Origin: an uncultured Oscillospiraceae bacterium
GTDB taxonomy: Bacteria; Bacillota; Clostridia; Oscillospirales; Acutalibacteraceae
Reading direction: 5' to 3'
DNA: 18,139 bases
NCBI GenBank assembly: GCA_900552225.1
Contig: URYX01000016.1
Coordinates: forward strand, 1-18,139
Shown: positions 15,180 to 18,139 of the stretch, in pieces
How the letters are laid out: each line of letters opens with the position of its first letter
Position numbering within the stretch: the first letter of the stretch is position 1
Program-made: the position numbers and the translations under genes
Notes under the pieces: generated by a model
The model's input: only the letters and a program-made list of their open reading frames with translations
The model's database searches: none
What the model was told of the DNA's origin: nothing

Positions 15180-16727
15180 ATGCAGGAGAACAGAACCAAA
15201 CGGACGGAGGCGGCGGAGCGCGCGGCCCTGGCGCAGGATCCCTATACCGCATTTGCCGCACAGCGCCGCAAGGCCATGCGGCAGGACCCGTTTTACCCGG
15301 TGTACCACTTTACGGCGCCGGAGGGCATCATGAACGACCCGAACGGCCTGTGCTTTTGGAAGGGACGCTGGCACCTGTTTTATCAGGCCTTCCCGCCGGA
15401 GAAGGACATTCACTGGGGCCATGCGGTGTCGGAGGACCTGATCCACTGGGAGGACCTGCCGTATGCCCTGGCTCCGGAGCAGGATAAGGGCTGCTGGTCG
15501 GGCGCCGCCTTTGTGGAGGAGAACCGCGTCATCGCCATGTACCACGGCCACGAATACGGCAACATTGTCGCCGTGTCGGAGGACCCGCTGCTGCTGCACT
15601 GGGAAAAGGTCGGCCTTCTGCCGATCGAGACCGACGGCTCCTATGCCGTGTTCGATCCCTGCATCTGGAAGGAGGACGACGGCTTCTATTACGCCCTCTC
15701 CGGCAGCGCCTCGCCGCAGGTGGAGGGCGGGCGCAACGTGCGGACGGAATACCTGTTCCGTTCGGCCGACCTCAGGGACTGGGAATACCTCCATCCGCTC
15801 GTGAAGGGCGATTTTGACTGCATCCCCGGTGAGGACGGCGCGTGCCCGTATTTCTGGCCGATCGGTGACAAGCATATTCTGCTGCACTACAGCCATCACA
15901 GCGGCGGCAAATACCTGATCGGCCGCTATGACCGCGAGGCGCATCGCCTGCTCGGCCTGAACGGCGGCAGCTTCAATACGCCGTGGATCAACAGCAGCCA
16001 GCTCGGCGGCGTGCATGCGCCGTCCGCCGCCCCCGACGGCCGCGGCGGCCTGGTGACGGTGTTTAACCTGGTGGAGGCGTTCGACGGCAGCAGCTGCCGC
16101 CAGATTGTCAGCCTGCCCCGCCGGATGACGCTCTGTGGGCCGCAGGGGGATGAGCTGGCCTCCGCGCCGGCCCCCGAGCTGTCCTGCATCCGCGGCGACC
16201 ATCTGCACCGGGAGCATATTGCCATCCCGAAAAATCAGGAGGTCGTGCTGCCCGGCGTGCGCGGCAACGTGATGGAGCTGCAGCTGGAGTTTGCGGCAGC
16301 GGAGAGCTTCCCGACGCTCGAAATCGGCGTGCTGCGGTCGGAGGGGGCCGAGGAGGTCACCCGGATCCGCTGCTACCGCCACCGCGGCCTGCGCAACTGG
16401 GATTATTTCAACGAGTGCGGCGGCTGGGACGGGCGCCCGTATGATACGGTGGTCATGCTCGACAACACCGATTCCTCGCTGCTGCCCGGCGTCACCTGCC
16501 GTGCCCCCGAGCTCGGCTCCTTCTTCCTGCGGGCGGAGGAGACCCTGCGGCTGCAGATTTTCCTCGACCGCGGAGTGATCGAGGTGTTTGTGAACGACCG
16601 CCTGTGCCTGTCGTCGCGGGTGTACCCGGGCCGGGAGGACAGCCTCGGCGTCAGCGTGCGCGCAAGAGAGTGCGGGACGGAGCTGCTGCGGCTGGATGCC
16701 TGGAAGTACGACGGCAGCACATTCTGA
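15180..16727 (+). CDS. GH32-like beta-fructosidase-type hydrolase, cytoplasmic
   Basis: This 515-residue protein has no signal peptide. The GH32 nucleophile motif is present (MNDPNG, D53), and the next strand reads GRWHLFYQ as in invertases and levanases. The second motif, normally RDP, is FDP here (F158-D159-P160). The acid/base motif, normally E-C-P, reads E218-D-G-A221-C-P-Y-F-W, so the Glu directly before Cys is Ala and E218 is the nearest candidate. The C-terminal beta-sandwich has FLDRGVIEVFVND and LSSRVYPG, typical of GH32. AAAGGAG lies nine bases before ATG 15180. The family predicts cleavage of a beta-fructofuranosyl bond; the altered motifs suggest a divergent subfamily with a related furanoside or an unusual fructoside as substrate. 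A cytoplasmic site fits hydrolysis after import. Confidence 0.82.
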   Translation: MQENRTKRTEAAERAALAQDPYTAFAAQRRKAMRQDPFYPVYHFTAPEGIMNDPNGLCFWKGRWHLFYQAFPPEKDIHWGHAVSEDLIHWEDLPYALAPEQDKGCWSGAAFVEENRVIAMYHGHEYGNIVAVSEDPLLLHWEKVGLLPIETDGSYAVFDPCIWKEDDGFYYALSGSASPQVEGGRNVRTEYLFRSADLRDWEYLHPLVKGDFDCIPGEDGACPYFWPIGDKHILLHYSHHSGGKYLIGRYDREAHRLLGLNGGSFNTPWINSSQLGGVHAPSAAPDGRGGLVTVFNLVEAFDGSSCRQIVSLPRRMTLCGPQGDELASAPAPELSCIRGDHLHREHIAIPKNQEVVLPGVRGNVMELQLEFAAAESFPTLEIGVLRSEGAEEVTRIRCYRHRGLRNWDYFNECGGWDGRPYDTVVMLDNTDSSLLPGVTCRAPELGSFFLRAEETLRLQIFLDRGVIEVFVNDRLCLSSRVYPGREDSLGVSVRARECGTELLRLDAWKYDGSTF

Positions 16728-16728
16728 G

Positions 16729-16734
16729 AGGGAG
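16729..16734 (+). promoter_or_regulatory. Ribosome binding site of the GH1 gene
   Basis: AGGGAG just after the GH32-like stop codon is 10 bases from ATG 16745 and 7 from GTG 16742. Both starts are possible and differ by one codon. The open frame upstream to 16604 overlaps the GH32-like gene and lacks family residues. Confidence 0.55.
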
Positions 16735-16744
16735 AGTCTTTGTG

Positions 16745-18007
16745 ATGGATCTGTTTTCCCTGCCGGATTTTACGATGCCCGAGGGCTTCCTGTGGGGCTC
16801 CGGCTATGCGGGACATCAGGTGGAGGGCAATAATGTCCACGCGGGACATTGGCACCGGGAGCAGCTCGGCCATTTCCCCGAGAAATCCGGAATGGCCTGC
16901 AACAGCTATACTCTGTGGGAGACGGACGTCCGGCTGGCGGAGGCCACCGGACTGCAGGCCTTCCGCACCTCGGTGGAGTGGAGCCGGATAGAGCCGCAGG
17001 AGGGCTGCTTCGAGGCCGGGGCGGCCGAGCACTACGTGCGCCTGTTTGCCGCGCTGAAGGAGCGGGGCCTGCGCGTGTTCGCCACCGCCGTGCATTTTTC
17101 CTGCCCGCAGTGGTTCGAGGAAAAGGGCGGCTTTTCCGATCCCGCCAATCTGCGGTATTTTGAACGCTATCTGCAGTATATCGTGCCGCGGATTGCGCCC
17201 TACGTGGACTTCTGGAACGTACTCAACGAGTTCAACCTCGGGATGAGCGAGGACGCCATCCGCTTCAAGCTGTCCTGCGTGCGGTTCCATGCGCTCGGCT
17301 ATCATGTCATCCGGCAGTATTCCGATAAGCCGATCAGCAGCGCGCACGCGCTGGTGCAGTATGTGCCCAAACGGGGCGCGGATGAGTGGGACCGGGCCAT
17401 GGCGCATTATCTGGATTTGTGCAGCCACGAATTTTTCTTCCACGCAATCCGCACGGGTGAGCTGCTGTTCCCGTTCCGGGACGGGAAATATCTCCCGGAG
17501 GTCAAGGGAACGGCGGATTTTTGGTCGGTGAACACCTACGTCCGCGATATGATCGATGCCCGTAAGGCCTCTGCCTTCGGCACCCGCTATCCCTTTGCCC
17601 GGATGAAAATGCTCCATCGCGATTTCTATCTCGAGGAGATCAACCCCGAGTGCGTGGTGCACAATCTGTCGCGCCTGACCGACCGCCCGATCTATATCAC
17701 CGAAAACGGATGCAGCTGCCATGACGATCGGTTCCGGATTGCATGGCTCGCGCTGTACCTGTCGGCGGTGCGGGAGGCCATCGCCCTCGGCGCGGACGTG
17801 CGCGGCTACCTCTATTGGTCGCTGCTCGATAACTACGAGTGGGGGAGCTTTGAGCCGACCTTCGGGCTGTATGCCGTGGACCGCACCACCTTTGAACGGA
17901 TGCCGAAGCCCAGCGCGTCCTTTTACCGCGAGGTGATCGGACAGAACGGCGTGTCGCAGGAGCTGCTCCGGCGGTATCTGACGGAGAACCCGAGCCTGGC
18001 CCTCTGA
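16745..18007 (+). CDS. GH1 beta-glycosidase, cytoplasmic
   Basis: This 420-residue protein is a little short for GH1 (usually 440-480). The N-terminus GFLWGSGYAGHQVEGN is the family signature with the sugar-binding Gln. The nucleophile is E320 in YITENGCS. The acid/base is E162 in NVLNEFN, where the family normally has N-E-P. The subsite -1 His is kept in AVHFSCPQWF, but the usual following Asp is Ser. YWSLLDNYEW near the C-terminus holds the Trp and Glu that bind the non-reducing sugar. There is no signal peptide, and it lies 17 bases after the GH32-like gene. It likely removes a beta-linked glucose, galactose or similar residue from imported oligosaccharides or glycosides. There is no PTS gene nearby to suggest 6-phospho substrates. 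It is the last gene before the terminator. Confidence 0.88.
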   Translation: MDLFSLPDFTMPEGFLWGSGYAGHQVEGNNVHAGHWHREQLGHFPEKSGMACNSYTLWETDVRLAEATGLQAFRTSVEWSRIEPQEGCFEAGAAEHYVRLFAALKERGLRVFATAVHFSCPQWFEEKGGFSDPANLRYFERYLQYIVPRIAPYVDFWNVLNEFNLGMSEDAIRFKLSCVRFHALGYHVIRQYSDKPISSAHALVQYVPKRGADEWDRAMAHYLDLCSHEFFFHAIRTGELLFPFRDGKYLPEVKGTADFWSVNTYVRDMIDARKASAFGTRYPFARMKMLHRDFYLEEINPECVVHNLSRLTDRPIYITENGCSCHDDRFRIAWLALYLSAVREAIALGADVRGYLYWSLLDNYEWGSFEPTFGLYAVDRTTFERMPKPSASFYREVIGQNGVSQELLRRYLTENPSLAL

Positions 18008-18051
18008 GCCTCACCCCCACCTCCGAACCGCACCGGTCTATACGTACAAAA

Positions 18052-18080
18052 AAGCGCTGCAGGCTTGCCCTGCAGCGCTT
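18052..18080. terminator. Intrinsic terminator hairpin, strongest on the minus strand
   Basis: AAGCGCTGCAGG (18052-18063) and CCTGCAGCGCTT (18069-18080) form a perfect 12-bp stem with a 5-base loop. Read on the minus strand, the stem runs into TTTTTTGT, from the A-run at 18048-18053, giving a textbook intrinsic terminator. On the + strand only CTTCAGTCTGT follows, so termination of the operon is probable but weaker. This is best read as a shared or bidirectional terminator between convergent units. Confidence 0.8.
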
Positions 18081-18089
18081 CAGTCTGTC

Positions 18090-18109
18090 AAAAAAGGCCG
18101 CAGGCCGCA
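18090..18109 (-). other. GGCCGCA tandem pair with adjoining A-run
   Basis: Two direct copies of GGCCGCA (18096-18102, 18103-18109) follow six A residues (18090-18095). On the minus strand this reads GGCC-TGC-GGCC followed by TTTTTT, a minimal 4-bp hairpin with a U-tract. It could be a weak first terminator for a leftward gene located right of the window. The rest of the 132-base tail (18008-18139) shows no gene that I can support. Confidence 0.3.
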
Positions 18110-18139
18110 AAAGCAGCATAAATTCGGGGAAAGAAGTAC

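Noticed and set aside
16604..16744. An upstream extension of the GH1 frame into the GH32-like gene
   Set aside because: The extension overlaps conserved GH32 sequence in another frame and contains no GH1 residues; the family N-terminus begins shortly after ATG 16745.
18008..18139. A coding end of a minus-strand gene in the tail
   Set aside because: Minus frames are open into the right edge, but the stretch is too short and partly hairpin sequence, so no gene can be supported.

Overview
The window is GC-rich (about 60% by eye) and every base up to 18007 lies in, or between, twelve genes on the + strand. Spacing is tight: ATGA overlaps at three junctions and gaps of 2 to 65 bases elsewhere. 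Strong AGGAGG-type ribosome sites, LTGC lipoproteins, MalF/MalG-type permeases without a local ATPase, and a DUF5696-type protein beside a Yip1 protein suggest a Gram-positive anaerobe of the Clostridia. A GC-rich gut Oscillospiraceae or relative is my best guess, but the sequence alone does not prove it. No rRNA, tRNA, CRISPR, mobile element or phage gene was seen.

Layout. Positions 1-4533 hold a multidomain sugar-binding protein (5' end off the window) and a first permease pair. A stem-loop in the next gap (4543-4582) precedes a block of three uncommon proteins: a secreted six-bladed NHL propeller with TPR helices and a C-terminal membrane anchor (4599-6080), a five-helix Yip1-type membrane protein (6085-6690), and an 834-residue DUF5696-like lipoprotein (6733-9237). 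A second permease pair follows (9234-11144). The last part, 11190-18007, encodes carbohydrate-active enzymes: a GH78 alpha-L-rhamnosidase-like protein, a lipoprotein beta-helix related to GH28 polygalacturonases, a GH32-like beta-fructosidase-type protein and a GH1 beta-glycosidase. A 12-bp hairpin at 18052-18080 closes the cluster. Its U-tract is on the minus strand, so it probably also serves a convergent gene beyond the right edge.

Working model (inference). The two lipoproteins and the binding protein act outside the membrane on a plant- or microbe-derived glycan or glycoside. Oligosaccharides enter through one or both permease pairs, powered by a shared ATPase encoded elsewhere. The signal-less GH78, GH32-like and GH1 enzymes then trim them in the cytoplasm. 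Rhamnose, a fructosyl-like furanose and a beta-linked hexose are the sugars the enzyme families point to, but three of the four enzymes have altered family motifs, so the substrate may differ from the textbook ones.

The part most likely to be poorly described is the membrane block of propeller/TPR protein, Yip1 protein and DUF5696-like lipoprotein, held between two permease pairs with only one binding protein in view.
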